A stretch of DNA of 64,000 nt from Polaribacter ponticola (GCF_026191475.2 NZ_JAOSLC020000003.1:961001-1025000); one strand, 5' to 3'; counted from the first letter of the stretch, positions 17,991 through 27,910 are shown. Translations and numbers: made by a program. The notes: generated from the sequence alone by a model not told the origin.

Positions 17991-18993
17991 ATGCAAAAAG
18001 GCCTTTTTATACTTATACTTTTTGTAAACACTTGTTTCGCGCAACAATCTGACTTTAAAGATATAGATTTTACTAGAGCAGATTTAATTGCTAAATCTTA
18101 CAAGAGTAAAAAAATTAGACCTTAATAAAATAACTTTTTCTCTTACTGAAAATTTAAAAACAGATGCAGAAAAATTAAGGGTTATTTATATGTGGATTTG
18201 CCACAACATAGCCAACGACTATAGATTATATGCTCTTAACGATAGAAAAAGAAAACGATTTAAAAATGATTCCATTCGTTTAAACGAATGGAATTCTCGT
18301 TTTAAAAAAGTACTTTTTAAAAAACTATTAAAGCGAAAAAAAACTATTTGTACTGGTTATGCTTATTTGTTAAAAGAAATGTGCAACATTGCAGATATAG
18401 AGGCTAAAATTGTAAATGGTTATGCTAGAACTACAGAGATTGATTTTGAAAAGTTAGTCTATCCAAACCACACTTGGAATGTTGTAAAACTTAATGATAA
18501 ATGGTATTTGTGCGACCCAACTTGGTCTACAGGAACTTCTTATCCTGATGAAAATAAGTTTGTTTTTGACTATAATGATGGTTATTTCTTAACAGAACCT
18601 AACATTTTTATTAAAAATCATCTACCTGTATATCATTATAACAGTCTTTTACAGAAAAAAGTTCCTTCATTTAAAGAGTTTTCTGAAATGCCACTTTTAT
18701 ACGGAGAAGCTTATTTGGTTTTAAAAGAACATATTACTCCTAACAAAATGCATCATGAAATTAAGCAAAACGAAACGTTTCTTTTTAAATATCAACTAAA
18801 GAAAAAAATAGATTTAAATAAAGTGAAATTTATTTTTAGCAGTGCAAATGAAAAAACAATAAAACCAAAAATTACCTTACAAAAAGATTTTTTAACTTTA
18901 CAACACACCTTTAAAAAAAGAGGCTTTTACGATGTACATCTTTATATAGAAAATAAAATTATAGCTACGTATACTTTTAAAATATATAAATAG
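17991..18993 (+). CDS. Secreted transglutaminase-like protein (frameshifted)
   Basis: The ATG at 17991 encodes a signal peptide (MQKGLFILILFVNTCFAQ) and about 24 further residues before an early stop. Removing one A from the A7 run at 18108-18114 joins it to the long frame, 333 residues. The transglutaminase-like triad is visible: Cys in KTICTGYAYLL, His in NHTWNVV and Asp in LCDPTWSTG, the layout of papain-fold peptidase-like proteins. Exported; substrate unknown. Directly downstream of the regulatory-domain protein. Confidence 0.82.
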
Positions 18994-19063
18994 GTCTTTA
19001 TTTCTATAAAAAAAATGATTTCAAAAATTACATTCAGAAAAAAAATAAAAAAAACGAACTAAG

Positions 19064-19093
19064 GGTGTAATAATTATAAATTTCTAACACTAA
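19064..19093 (+). promoter_or_regulatory. ECF-type promoter motif, copy 1 (before sigma gene)
   Basis: GGTGTAATA, 7 bp, ATTTCTAACACTAA. The same 9-mer, gap length and 14-mer recur at 20235-20264 before the third gene of the same locus. It lies 17 bp upstream of the sigma gene TTG start. Confidence 0.65.
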
Positions 19094-19110
19094 TTAAAAA
19101 AAGACAATTA

Positions 19111-19604
19111 TTGAGCAGCGATTTTTACACAACTTCAATTGTACCCTATTCAGGTATAATTATTAAAATCTGTAGAGCATATACTGATTCTCAGGAAGAT
19201 TTTGATGATTATTATCAGGAAGTCTGTTTGCAAATTTGGAAAAGTAAAGACCAATTTAGAGGAGATTCTAAATGGTCTACATGGATATATCGTTTGTCTT
19301 TAAATATATGCTTAACTCTTGTTAGAAAAAAGAAAAAACACGTCAGTTTTTTAACAACGATGCTGTAGAATTACAAGATGAAAGCGAAGATGCTTCAGCT
19401 TTTTCTAATGAAGATTTAAGTTTATTATACGCTGCAATTAAAAGATTATCAGAAATTGACAGAGCTGTAATTTTACTCTATTTAGAAGAAAAACCAAATA
19501 AAGAAATAGCAGAAATAATAGGAACTACACCAAATAATATTGGTGTACGAATTAACAGAATTAAAGAAAGGTTAAAAAAATTATTAGATGGAAAAATCAA
19601 TTGA
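19111..19604 (+). CDS. ECF RNA polymerase sigma factor, system 1 (frameshifted)
   Basis: Region 2 is clear (DDYYQEVCLQIWKS, FRGDSKWSTWIYRLSLNICL). Region 4 (AAIKRLSEIDRAVILLYL, EEKPNKEIAEIIGTTPNNIG) lies in another frame. One more A in the A6 run at 19333-19338 restores 164 residues. The start is TTG at 19111; no ATG is available. Overlaps the next gene by 17 bp. A promoter motif upstream recurs inside the locus, suggesting autoregulation. Confidence 0.85.
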
Positions 19605-20229
19605 ATCAATTTGGAAAGAAGGTTTTTTGGAGAAAAATGCTAATGTAGCTCCTAAAATCAATAATCTTTACAATAAAAAATCTATACATATTATAGACAA
19701 ATTCAAGAGAATGTTTAAAATAAACTTAAACGCTTTAGTACTATTTTCTTTTTTAGTTCTTGGAGGTTCTTTTCTTGTAAAAATACCAATAATGGGTATT
19801 ATGATGTTTATTCTTTTGAATGTATTGGTTTTTGTAAACAAAAAATTATTAAAAGGCTTAGAAAAAATAAATAAGAACGTAAGTAGTTATCAATACTTAA
19901 AATCTTTTGATGAATGGATGCAAGATCAAATTGCAATAAACATGAAAATGGCCAGATATATTTATCCTTACGTTTTTATTGCAATGGTTACCGGTTTTTG
20001 GTTTTCTGAACCTTTTAGAGAAACTATAGATAGAGTTTTTGGCAATTATCAACCAGATATGATGTTTGGTCTTCCAATATATTGGATAGTTTCCATGCTT
20101 GTTATCATAGTATTATTAGCCAAATTTGGAGGTAGAATTTATCTTTTAGATTTAAATATTGTGTATGGTCGAATCTTAAAAAAATTGGAAGAATTACTTT
20201 CTGATATGGAAGATTTAAGAAAAGAATAG
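19588..20229 (+). CDS. Four-helix membrane protein, probable anti-sigma partner
   Basis: 213 residues with a soluble N-terminus of about 45 residues, then hydrophobic segments near 46-64, 66-84, 122-141 and 160-182, ending in an acidic/basic helix. The start overlaps the sigma gene, so it is translationally coupled, which suits a membrane-bound sigma regulator. No zinc-binding anti-sigma motif is visible; the role is inferred from position only. Confidence 0.65.
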   Translation: MEKSIESIWKEGFLEKNANVAPKINNLYNKKSIHIIDKFKRMFKINLNALVLFSFLVLGGSFLVKIPIMGIMMFILLNVLVFVNKKLLKGLEKINKNVSSYQYLKSFDEWMQDQIAINMKMARYIYPYVFIAMVTGFWFSEPFRETIDRVFGNYQPDMMFGLPIYWIVSMLVIIVLLAKFGGRIYLLDLNIVYGRILKKLEELLSDMEDLRKE

Positions 20230-20234
20230 TTTAA

Positions 20235-20264
20235 GGTGTAATATTTTTTGATTTCTAACACTAA
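20235..20264 (+). promoter_or_regulatory. ECF-type promoter motif, copy 2
   Basis: GGTGTAATA, 7 bp, ATTTCTAACACTAA, identical in both conserved blocks and in spacing to 19064-19093. It lies 19 bp before the ATG of the next gene. Confidence 0.65.
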
Positions 20265-20283
20265 CTATATAAAGAACTAAATT

Positions 20284-20738
20284 ATGAACATACAAAACAC
20301 CAAAGATTTTTTAAAAATGAATTAAAAAAAGCAACTAACAAAAGAGAAATAAAAGTATACAAATCGTTTATTTCAATTCTTTCTAGTCTAGAAAATAAAG
20401 ATTTTACTGAAAATCAATTATCAATAATTGAAAAAGGAATTAAAAGTTTAGATTTAAAATCGAATCCTACTCACAAGAGAAAATTTTACAGTAAAAAACT
20501 ATCTATTTTTAAACAATTTTTAAAAAATGAATTCTCATTAATATCAGAAGGTTATTATACTGCTATTGGTATGAGTTTAGGTATGTCTTTTGGCGTAGCA
20601 ATAGGCACAAGTTTTGGTGTAACAGGTAACTCTTTAGGTTTGGTAATTGGTATGGCTATTGGTTTAGCAATTGGGCGCCATAAAGACCAAGAAGCAGAAG
20701 CGCAAAATAAAGTTTTAAAAAACAGTCCTTTAAATTAA
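20284..20738 (+). CDS. Small protein with glycine-zipper-like segment, ECF system 1 (frameshifted)
   Basis: The ATG at 20284 stops after 13 codons. One extra A in the A5 run at 20313-20317 opens a 151-residue frame. The N-terminal part is lysine-rich and helical (VYKSFISILSSLENKDFTE). Around residues 95-130 there is a repetitive small-residue segment (GMSLGMSFGVAIGTSFGV and GLVIGMAIGLAIG) like a glycine zipper, then an acidic end. It has its own copy of the locus promoter motif and a strong terminator. Function unknown. Confidence 0.65.
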
Positions 20739-20791
20739 AATTTTAATACAATAAAGCTAAATAATAATTCAGCTTAAAATTATTAAAAACC

Positions 20792-20819
20792 AAACCTTTC
20801 AGTTAATACTGAAAGGTTT
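20792..20819 (+). terminator. Terminator of ECF system 1
   Basis: AAACCTTTCAGT (20792-20803) and ACTGAAAGGTTT (20808-20819), 12-bp perfect stem, 4-nt loop, T-tract after. Confidence 0.88.
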
Positions 20820-20900
20820 TTTCATTTTCTAAACTAATAAAGCAGAAGATTACACAATTATTGGTAATTTGCAACCACATTCAATTTCTAAAATTAACAA

Positions 20901-21704
20901 ATGCAATTAAAAGATAAAACAGTTTTAATAACAGGTGGCGCATCTGGTATTGGTAAAATAATGGTTCGTTTAGCTTTAGAAAGAAATGCAAAAGTTGTTA
21001 TTTGGGATATTGATAAAACAGGCATCGATAAAACCATCAAAGAATTTTCTACACTAGGTTCAATTACAGGTTTTGTTGTTGATGTTTCTAATGGTAATGA
21101 AATACAAGAAGTTGCTAAAAAAGTAAAAAAAGAAATTGGCTTTATTGATGTTTTAATTAATAATGCAGGAATTATTGTTGGTAAATACTTTCATGAACAC
21201 ACAACTTCTGAAATTAACAAAACAATGGATATTAATGCAAATGCACCGATGTTAATTACTTCCGAGTTTTTAAACGATATGTTACAACAAAATTCTGGTC
21301 ATATCTGTAATATTGCTTCTTCTGGCGGATTAATATCTAACCCTAAAATGTCTGTTTATGTAGCAAGTAAGTGGTCTTTAATTGGTTGGTCTGATAGTTT
21401 GCGAATTGAAATGAAGCAACTAAAGAAAAATATTAATATAACTACAATAATGCCTTATTATATTAATACTGGAATGTTTGATGGTGTAAAATCTAAAATT
21501 CCAATTTTAGAACCAGAAGCAGCATCACTAACAATTATAAAAGCAATAGAAAAAAACAAAAAAATGATAACGATACCAGGATATATGTATCGTTTTGTAA
21601 AAATAGGACAAGCCACAATGTCTATTAACTTTTTTGATTGGTTTGCAGGTTCAGCTTTAGGCATTTACAAAACCATGGAGGTATTTACGGGTAGAAAAAA
21701 GTAA
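20901..21704 (+). CDS. Short-chain dehydrogenase/reductase
   Basis: 267-residue classical SDR. The NAD(P)-binding motif TGGASGIG is at residues 11-18, followed by NNAGI, an IASSGG catalytic Ser region and the YVASK active-site Tyr/Lys. An aspartate (WDID) at the end of strand 2 suggests NAD preference. The C-terminus carries a hydrophobic stretch (RFVKIGQATMSINFFDWFAG), as in retinol-dehydrogenase-like SDRs. Substrate unknown. Monocistronic. Confidence 0.9.
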   Translation: MQLKDKTVLITGGASGIGKIMVRLALERNAKVVIWDIDKTGIDKTIKEFSTLGSITGFVVDVSNGNEIQEVAKKVKKEIGFIDVLINNAGIIVGKYFHEHTTSEINKTMDINANAPMLITSEFLNDMLQQNSGHICNIASSGGLISNPKMSVYVASKWSLIGWSDSLRIEMKQLKKNINITTIMPYYINTGMFDGVKSKIPILEPEAASLTIIKAIEKNKKMITIPGYMYRFVKIGQATMSINFFDWFAGSALGIYKTMEVFTGRKK

Positions 21705-21760
21705 AAAAATCACTTTATAAAAAACGCTAAATTCCACAAAAACCATACTTACATTTAAAC

Positions 21761-21768
21761 TACCTTTG
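21761..21768 (+). promoter_or_regulatory. -7 promoter box TACCTTTG of the DEAD-box gene
   Basis: Exact TAnnTTTG match 15 bp before the ATG at 21784. No clear -33 TTTG is seen. Confidence 0.4.
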
Positions 21769-21783
21769 CAATAAAAATATTAA

Positions 21784-23020
21784 ATGCAGTTTTCTGAATT
21801 TCCTTTCAATAAATCGATCTTAAAAGCAGTTTCCGAAGAACGATTTCATACTCCAACTTTAGTACAAAAAAACAATTCCTTTAGTTTTAGCAAACAAAAA
21901 CGTAATTGTTTCTGCGCAAACAGGTACAGGAAAAACTGCTGCATTTGCACTGCCTATTATTCAGTTGTTATTTGATAAAACAGGTTTAAAAGAAGAGGAA
22001 GGTAAAGAGATAAAGTCATTAATTATTACGCCTACTCGTGAGTTAGCAATACAAATTGCAGAAAACTTTAAAACCTATAGCAAATACACAAATTTAACAA
22101 GTACTGCCATTTTTGGTGGTGTTTCTCTTGAACCGCAAAAAGATATTTTAGCCGATGGTGTAGATATTTTAATTGCAACACCAGGTAGGTTAATAGACCT
22201 CTATTTACAAGGATTCATCGACTTAAGTCTTATTAAAATATTTGTATTAGATGAAGCAGATTTAATGCTAGATATGGGTTTTATAAACGACGTAAAAAAA
22301 ATAGAACGTTTATGTCCTAAGAAAAAACAAACCTTACTTTTTTCTGCAACCATACCAGAAAAAATAGATGAGTTAGCAAAAACGATGCTTCAAAAATCTG
22401 TTAAGGTAGAAATAAATCCAGAAGAGACTACGGCAAAAAACATTGGGCAGTTATTATATTACCTTCCAAAAAAGAATAAAACCGATTTGTGTTTACAATT
22501 ATTAAGAACCACAATTAATGGAAAAATAATAATTTTTAGACGCACAAAATTGGGTGTAGATAAGCTAGAACAAACACTACTTAAAAATGATTATAACGTA
22601 GTAAGTATTCATGGTGATAAATCGCAAGCAATTAGAAACAAAGCAATAGAAGATTTTAAAGACAAAAAAGCAACTATTTTAATTGCTACAGATGTTGCAG
22701 CACGTGGTATTGACATTACAAATGTAGATGCTATTATTAATTTTGACATACCAAATGTACCAGAAACGTATGTGCATAGAATTGGTAGAACTGGTAGAGC
22801 AGGTAAATCTGGAATTGCATTTTCTTTTTGCTCACCAGATGAAAATGCATACATTAAAACTATAGAAGCTTTAATTGAGAAAAAGATTAAGATTATAGAC
22901 GATCATCCGTATATAATTAACAAACCAAAGCATAAAAAATTACAACCTAATACGGTTAGTAAAAACAAAAAAGGTAGAAAGTCTGAAAATTCTAAGAAGA
23001 ATAAAAAACGCTGGTATTAA
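21784..23020 (+). CDS. DEAD-box RNA helicase, RhlE-like (frameshifted)
   Basis: ATP-dependent RNA helicase of the cytoplasm. Motifs in order after frame repair: Q-motif region (F..P....T.VQ), Walker A SAQTGTGKTAA, PTRELA, VLDEADLML (DEAD), SAT, and HRIGRTGRAG. The frame breaks in the A7 run at 21866-21872; six A residues give QKTIPLVLANKN and a 411-residue protein. It ends in a lysine-rich tail (KNKKGRKSENSKKNKKRWY) that probably binds RNA. Confidence 0.9.
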
Positions 23021-23101
23021 ATAACATCCCTCTTTATTTTAAATAAAAACTTATAAATTAAAAAACGTAAATTTAAAATCTAAATTTTAAGAGATTCACT
23101 T

Positions 23102-24001
23102 ATGAAATGGAAAGGTAGAAGCAAAAGTTCTAATGTAGATGATAGAAGAGGCATGTCTTCTGGTCGTTCTAACAGCGGTGGTGGTTTAGGCAGTTTAAGT
23201 CCAATGATAATTGGTTTATTACTAAAATTAATTACTACTAAAAAAGGGTTAATTATAGCAGCAATTGTTTTTGGTGTTATGTACTTTACTGGCAACAATC
23301 CTTTAAACTTTTTAACAGGTAATACAAATCAAGTTACCAATACTACAAATTATAAGGGTTCTGCAAAAGAAAACGAATTAGCAGATTTTAGCTCTGTTAT
23401 TTTAAAAAACACAGAAGAAATCTGGAATGGTCTTTTATCAAATTACAGAGAACCAACTTTAGTTTTATTTACAAATTCTGTTTCTTCCGCTTGTGGTTCT
23501 GCTTCTAGTTCTACAGGTCCTTTTTATTGTCCTGCAGACGAAAAACTATATATCGATTTAAGCTTTTTTCAAGAAATGGAAACTCGATTAAATGCTCCTG
23601 GAGATTTTGCACAAGCATATGTTATTGCGCATGAAGTTGGACATCATATTCAAAATATTACTGGCATAAGTGATAAAGTACAGAGAATGCGAGGTAAAGT
23701 AAGCCAAACCGAATACAATAAATACTCTGTAAAATTAGAATTACAAGCAGACTTTTTAGCGGGTGTTTGGGCACATCATTCTCAGAAAATGAATCAAATA
23801 ATGGACAAAGGAGATTTACAAGAAGCATTAAACGCTGCTTTTGCTATTGGTGATGATCGTTTACAAAAACAATCTAGCGGTAGAGTTGTACCAGATTCTT
23901 TTACACATGGTACTTCTGCACAAAGAATGCGTTGGTTTACAAAAGGTTTTGAAACCGGTGATGTGAACCAAGGTGATACATTTACTGCTTCATCACTTTA
24001 A
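23102..24001 (+). CDS. Neutral zinc metallopeptidase, YpfJ family
   Basis: 299 residues. A glycine/serine-rich N-terminus is followed by one membrane helix (GLIIAAIVFGVMYFTG), then the peptidase domain with the zinc motif IAHEVGHHIQN (HExxH) near residue 177 and the conserved QADFLAGVWAHH. Members of this family are single-pass membrane proteins whose substrates are undefined. Precedes a GNAT gene by 18 bp. Confidence 0.9.
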   Translation: MKWKGRSKSSNVDDRRGMSSGRSNSGGGLGSLSPMIIGLLLKLITTKKGLIIAAIVFGVMYFTGNNPLNFLTGNTNQVTNTTNYKGSAKENELADFSSVILKNTEEIWNGLLSNYREPTLVLFTNSVSSACGSASSSTGPFYCPADEKLYIDLSFFQEMETRLNAPGDFAQAYVIAHEVGHHIQNITGISDKVQRMRGKVSQTEYNKYSVKLELQADFLAGVWAHHSQKMNQIMDKGDLQEALNAAFAIGDDRLQKQSSGRVVPDSFTHGTSAQRMRWFTKGFETGDVNQGDTFTASSL

Positions 24002-24019
24002 TGATAATATTTAAATTAC

Positions 24020-24535
24020 ATGCATACCATTAGAAAAGCTACCATTACAGATGCTAAAAAGTTAGCAGAAATTGCAAAAGCTTCATTTTTAGTGGCACAT
24101 GGTCATTCTGCTCCTAAAAAAGATATAGACAACTACGTCGCTAAAAACTTTAAAGAATTAAATTTTCAACAAGAATTAGAAAACCCAAAAAATTTATATT
24201 TTTTAATATATTCTGATGATAAAATTGCAGGATATTCTAAACTTATTTTAAATTCTGCCAATGAAAACGTAGCTGATAAAAACATAGCTCAAATGAGTAG
24301 ATTGTATTTATTAGAAGAATTTTATGGATTAAGTCTTGGCAAAGAGTTATTCAATTTTAATGTTGCTTTTTCTAAGCAAAATAATCAAAAAGGAATTTGG
24401 TTAGCAGTTTGGATTGAAAACCAAAGAGCTATTAAATTTTACACAAAAATGGGTATCAAAAAAGTAGGAAGTTTTGATTATGAAATCTCTGAAGCAAATT
24501 CCAATCCTAATCATATTTTATTTTTAGAATTTTAG
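24020..24535 (+). CDS. GNAT-family N-acetyltransferase
   Basis: 171 residues with acetyl-CoA-binding motif A region (MSRLYLLEEFYGLSLGKEL) and motif B (WLAVWIENQRAIKFYTKMGI). Transfers an acetyl group to an amine; acceptor unknown. Follows the zinc peptidase closely, so probably the same transcript. Confidence 0.87.
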   Translation: MHTIRKATITDAKKLAEIAKASFLVAHGHSAPKKDIDNYVAKNFKELNFQQELENPKNLYFLIYSDDKIAGYSKLILNSANENVADKNIAQMSRLYLLEEFYGLSLGKELFNFNVAFSKQNNQKGIWLAVWIENQRAIKFYTKMGIKKVGSFDYEISEANSNPNHILFLEF

Positions 24536-24691
24536 TTTTAATCAATAAATACTTACAGACACTTATTTTTTTCACTTACCTTTTACATTCTTAAATTGCT
24601 ATAAAGTAACCTTTTTTGTTTAATAGAAAAAGTAAAATTCGTTGGGCATAGAAAATTCTGTATCTTACAATCCGTTAATTATAATTTTACA

Positions 24692-25516
24692 ATGGAAAAC
24701 TTATTAAACTTTTTTGAAACGATGCCTTCGTGGCAGAAATTATTGTGGATTTTCATTTGCATTTCAGCAAATTGGATTGTAGAATTAATTATTCCATTAG
24801 TAAAATTTGAGTACAAAAAATGGAAACACGCTGGTGTTAACCTCGTTTTTCTTGCAATGGATTTAAGCATTAATCTATTATTCGGAATTTTAACTCTAGG
24901 TATTTTTACTTGGTTATCTACCAATCAAATTGGATTATTAAATATGATTGATTTACCTATTTGGGTAGAATTACTAATTGCAGTTATGGCTTTAGATTTT
25001 ACGGCTCAATATTTTGTGCATTATCTTTTACACAAAGTACCATTTATGTGGCGTTTTCACATGATACATCACTCAGACACAACAGTAGACGCAACAAGTG
25101 CTACAAGACATCATCCAGGAGATTATTTAATGAGAGAAGTTTTTGCTTTAGTCGTTATTTTAATATTCGGAATACCACTAGCCTATTATCTATTTTATAG
25201 AATGGTAACTGTGTTTTTTGCATATTTTACACATGCTAATTTTTACATACCAAAAACCTTAGATAAGATTTTAAGTTTGGTTTTTGTAACACCAAATATG
25301 CACAAGTTTCATCATCATTTCGAAATGCCTTGGACAGATACTAATTTTGGGAATATTTTTTCTTTTTGGGATCGAATTTTCGGGACTTTAACCTATGAAG
25401 ATCCTAAAAAAGTGCAATTTGGATTAGATTTATTAGATAGTACTAAAGATCAAGATATTATGTATCAACTAAAAGTTCCTTTTAATAAAGATATTAAACT
25501 TACAACTGATAAATGA
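24692..25516 (+). CDS. Sterol desaturase / fatty acid hydroxylase superfamily protein
   Basis: 274-residue membrane di-iron enzyme with about five hydrophobic segments. All three histidine clusters are present: HYLLH, FHMIHHSD and NMHKFHHH. These oxidise or hydroxylate lipid or carotenoid-type substrates; which one cannot be told. Its stop overlaps the ATG of the following PD40-SnoaL gene. Confidence 0.9.
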   Translation: MENLLNFFETMPSWQKLLWIFICISANWIVELIIPLVKFEYKKWKHAGVNLVFLAMDLSINLLFGILTLGIFTWLSTNQIGLLNMIDLPIWVELLIAVMALDFTAQYFVHYLLHKVPFMWRFHMIHHSDTTVDATSATRHHPGDYLMREVFALVVILIFGIPLAYYLFYRMVTVFFAYFTHANFYIPKTLDKILSLVFVTPNMHKFHHHFEMPWTDTNFGNIFSFWDRIFGTLTYEDPKKVQFGLDLLDSTKDQDIMYQLKVPFNKDIKLTTDK

Positions 25517-26694
25517 ATCGATTAATTCTTCTTTTTTTAGGTATTTCAACAACCTTATTTTGTCAAAAAAATACAGAAATACATGTTTTTGATATTTTAT
25601 TAGATGATGAAAATTATCTATTAAAAAACGGAAAAAACATTTCTAATAATGAAGGATATGATAGTCAACCCTTTTTTTATGACTTAGAAAAAATTCTTTA
25701 CGCTTCTAATAGAAATGGAAATACAGAGATTGTTTTAACAAATATAAATTCGGAGTCAAAAACGGCTAACATAAGATCAAATACACCAAATGGAGGCGAA
25801 TATTCTCCTCAGAGAATACCTAATTCTAGTCAATTTTCTGCAGTTCGTTTAGATAATGATGGTTTACAACGTTTTTATAAATACGATAGAAAATCTAAAA
25901 AAAGCACAGAACTTATTCCTGATTTAAAAGTAGCTTATCCTGCTTGGTTTGATAAAAACACTGTAATTGCTGTTTCAATTGTAAACGACTCTCTAGAACT
26001 CTTTGTTTGTGATTTAAAAAAGAAAACAAACCTTTCTGTTTCTAAAAATGTTGGTCGTTCTGTTCATAGAATTCCTAATTCTAATTTAGTAAGTTTTATC
26101 AGTAAAGAAAATAAAAAATATTGGTTAGTTAAATCTCTAAATCCTATTACTAAAGAGATTAAAACAATAACCTCTGTTGGTTTATCTGAAGATGTTACTT
26201 GGTTACCAAATGGAATTTTACTTATATCTAAAGGAAATTCTATTTATAAATTTAATCCGAAAAAAGACAAATACCCAAGCTTATTTTATAGTTTTATTGA
26301 TGAAAACATTACTAATATTTCTAGAATTGCTGTTAATAAAAACGGAACAAAACTAGCCTTAGTTGCAGAAGTTTCTCCTGAGTATTTAGCACAAGAACAA
26401 TTAGATGGATATAATAATAGAGATATTGATGCTTTTTTAAAGCCTTATGCAAAAAATGTAAAAGTATATCGTTTTCCTAACAAACTAGATTATGAAGGTT
26501 TGGATACTATGCGAAATAGATATGAAAGTTATTTTAAAAACACAACCGATTTAAATTGCAAATTAATTAAACGAATTGTACACAAAGACCAAGTTATAGA
26601 TCATGAATTAGTAACTGCAAACGGAAGAACTTTTAAAGCAGTTGCAATTTATAAAATGAAAAACGGTAAAATTGCATCTGTTACTTTTTTATAA
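25513..26694 (+). CDS. Secreted PD40 beta-propeller fused to a SnoaL/NTF2-like domain
   Basis: 393 residues. Signal peptide (MNRLILLFLGISTTLFCQ), then a TolB-like PD40/WD40 propeller (about 30-290, blades such as DLEKILYASNRNGNTEIVL and GGEYSPQRIPNS). The C-terminal domain of about 100 residues (LDGYNNRDIDAFLKPYAK ... AVAIYKMKNGKIASV) is a clear SnoaL/NTF2-like fold. The two domains are not usually fused. Translationally coupled to the hydroxylase gene upstream. Confidence 0.78.
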   Translation: MNRLILLFLGISTTLFCQKNTEIHVFDILLDDENYLLKNGKNISNNEGYDSQPFFYDLEKILYASNRNGNTEIVLTNINSESKTANIRSNTPNGGEYSPQRIPNSSQFSAVRLDNDGLQRFYKYDRKSKKSTELIPDLKVAYPAWFDKNTVIAVSIVNDSLELFVCDLKKKTNLSVSKNVGRSVHRIPNSNLVSFISKENKKYWLVKSLNPITKEIKTITSVGLSEDVTWLPNGILLISKGNSIYKFNPKKDKYPSLFYSFIDENITNISRIAVNKNGTKLALVAEVSPEYLAQEQLDGYNNRDIDAFLKPYAKNVKVYRFPNKLDYEGLDTMRNRYESYFKNTTDLNCKLIKRIVHKDQVIDHELVTANGRTFKAVAIYKMKNGKIASVTFL

Positions 26695-26695
26695 A

Positions 26696-27105
26696 CTACT
26701 CAAAACGTTTGTTCAAATGGTTTTTTAAGAAAAACACTTGTGCAATAAGCATTAATCCGAATAAAAAAATTGCGTATAATACAGTATTTGAAACTGCAAA
26801 ACTTTCTAAAACATTAGGTATTTGTATTTTTTCTATAAATGAAAAATCTAATTCTGGCATTGTAAATAAAGGCTTCTCTTGAGATTTAAAAGGGATTAAA
26901 ACTACAGCTAAAACAATACTTAAAATTACAAACCAAGCTTTTTTAGATATTAATGCTTTTGAATTTAATACACTTTTAGAATTTTCTAAAACAATTGCGC
27001 TCATTAAAGAAGTAGTAAAATCTTTAGAAGGGCTTTCTTCTTTAATTTCTTGTATATACTTTTTAGCAAAAGTATCTAGCTCTATATTTTTTTATTTTCT
27101 TCCAT
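26696..27105 (-). CDS. Small two-helix membrane protein, probable anti-sigma factor, system 2 (frameshifted)
   Basis: The ATG at 27105 overlaps the end of the sigma gene. As sequenced it stops after 7 codons. One more A in the minus-strand A7 (27087-27093) gives MEENKKNIELDTFAKKYI and a 136-residue protein. A short cytoplasmic helical N-terminus is followed by two membrane helices (about 60-77 and 107-127). Position and layout suit an anti-sigma factor; there is no recognisable domain. Confidence 0.65.
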
Positions 27106-27675
27106 AATGATTAATTAATTCTGGTTCTACATTTTCTTCTACGATAGCTAATAATCTTTTTCTTGCTCTATATAATTTTACTTTTAAATTAGCTTCAGAT
27201 AAATTGGTTACCTCAATAATTTCCTTTAAACTTAATTCATCAAAGTAAAACATCCAAAGTATAGAGCGTTCTTCTTCTGGCATTTTTAATAAACAATCGT
27301 TCATTACTTTTGCCCTTTCCTTTCTTTCTATTCCTTGTAAAATATTATCAACAGATTTTATCTGATTATATGTTATCTCATTAATTTCTAATGAATTATT
27401 ATGATTTTTATTTTTTTAATAGCATCTAAACACGCATGATACGCTATTCTGTACAACCAAGTACTAAACTTAGAATCTCCTTTAAACTTATGTAAGTTCT
27501 TAAAAGCTTTTACAAATGTATCTTGACTAATTTCTTCTGCTTCCTCTCTATTTTTAGTCATTTTAAAAGCCAAACTAAACACCATATTTTTATAGGTATC
27601 AACAAGATAAGCAAACGCATTTGTATCTCCATTGATGACTTTATTAATATATAGTTGGTCTTTAGTTGTAGTCAT
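27092..27675 (-). CDS. ECF RNA polymerase sigma factor, system 2 (frameshifted)
   Basis: Region 2: AEEISQDTFVKAFKNLHKF and FSTWLYRIAYHACLDAIKK. Region 4: LLKMPEEERSILWMFYFDE and SLKEIIEVTNLSEANLKVKL. The two halves are in different frames; one more A in the minus-strand A7 (27411-27417) joins them into 194 residues. A motif shared with the divergent gene at 28070 lies directly upstream, pointing to autoregulation. The downstream membrane protein overlaps it. Confidence 0.87.
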
Positions 27676-27680
27676 TTTAC

Positions 27681-27712
27681 CTTTGACTGATAAACATTAT
27701 CATAGGTTACAA
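27681..27712 (-). promoter_or_regulatory. ECF promoter motif before sigma gene, system 2
   Basis: On the minus strand: TTGTAACC, 16 bp, AGTCAAAG. The divergent copy at 27998-28029 is TTGTAACC, 16 bp, CGTCAAAG. The motif sits just before the sigma ATG at 27675. Confidence 0.65.
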
Positions 27713-27790
27713 TATTTATTGATTTTTTTAAAATAATATTTTTTTAGATCATTTACTAAATTATTCCTTTTGTGTATTTTGATGAAACTC

Positions 27791-27910
27791 TGTCAATTCG
27801 AGTGAATTTTAAGACTGAAATGAGTAAAATTTGTATCGAGAACAGGAATTTTAGCTTATAAATTAGTTCTCGTTACAATTTTTCGTTCCTTAAAATCACC
27901 CGAACTGACA
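27791..27910. repeat. 120-bp imperfect inverted repeat (flavobacterial intergenic palindrome)
   Basis: The left arm (27791-27843, beginning TGTCAATTCGAGTGA and ending CGAGAAC) matches the reverse complement of the right arm (27866-27910, GTTCTCG ... CGAACTGACA) with a few mismatches, around a loop of about 22 bp. It would fold into a long hairpin. I recall similar TGTCA-TTCGAGTGA...CGAGAAC palindromes scattered between genes in Flavobacteriaceae; copy number here cannot be checked from one window. Confidence 0.75.
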
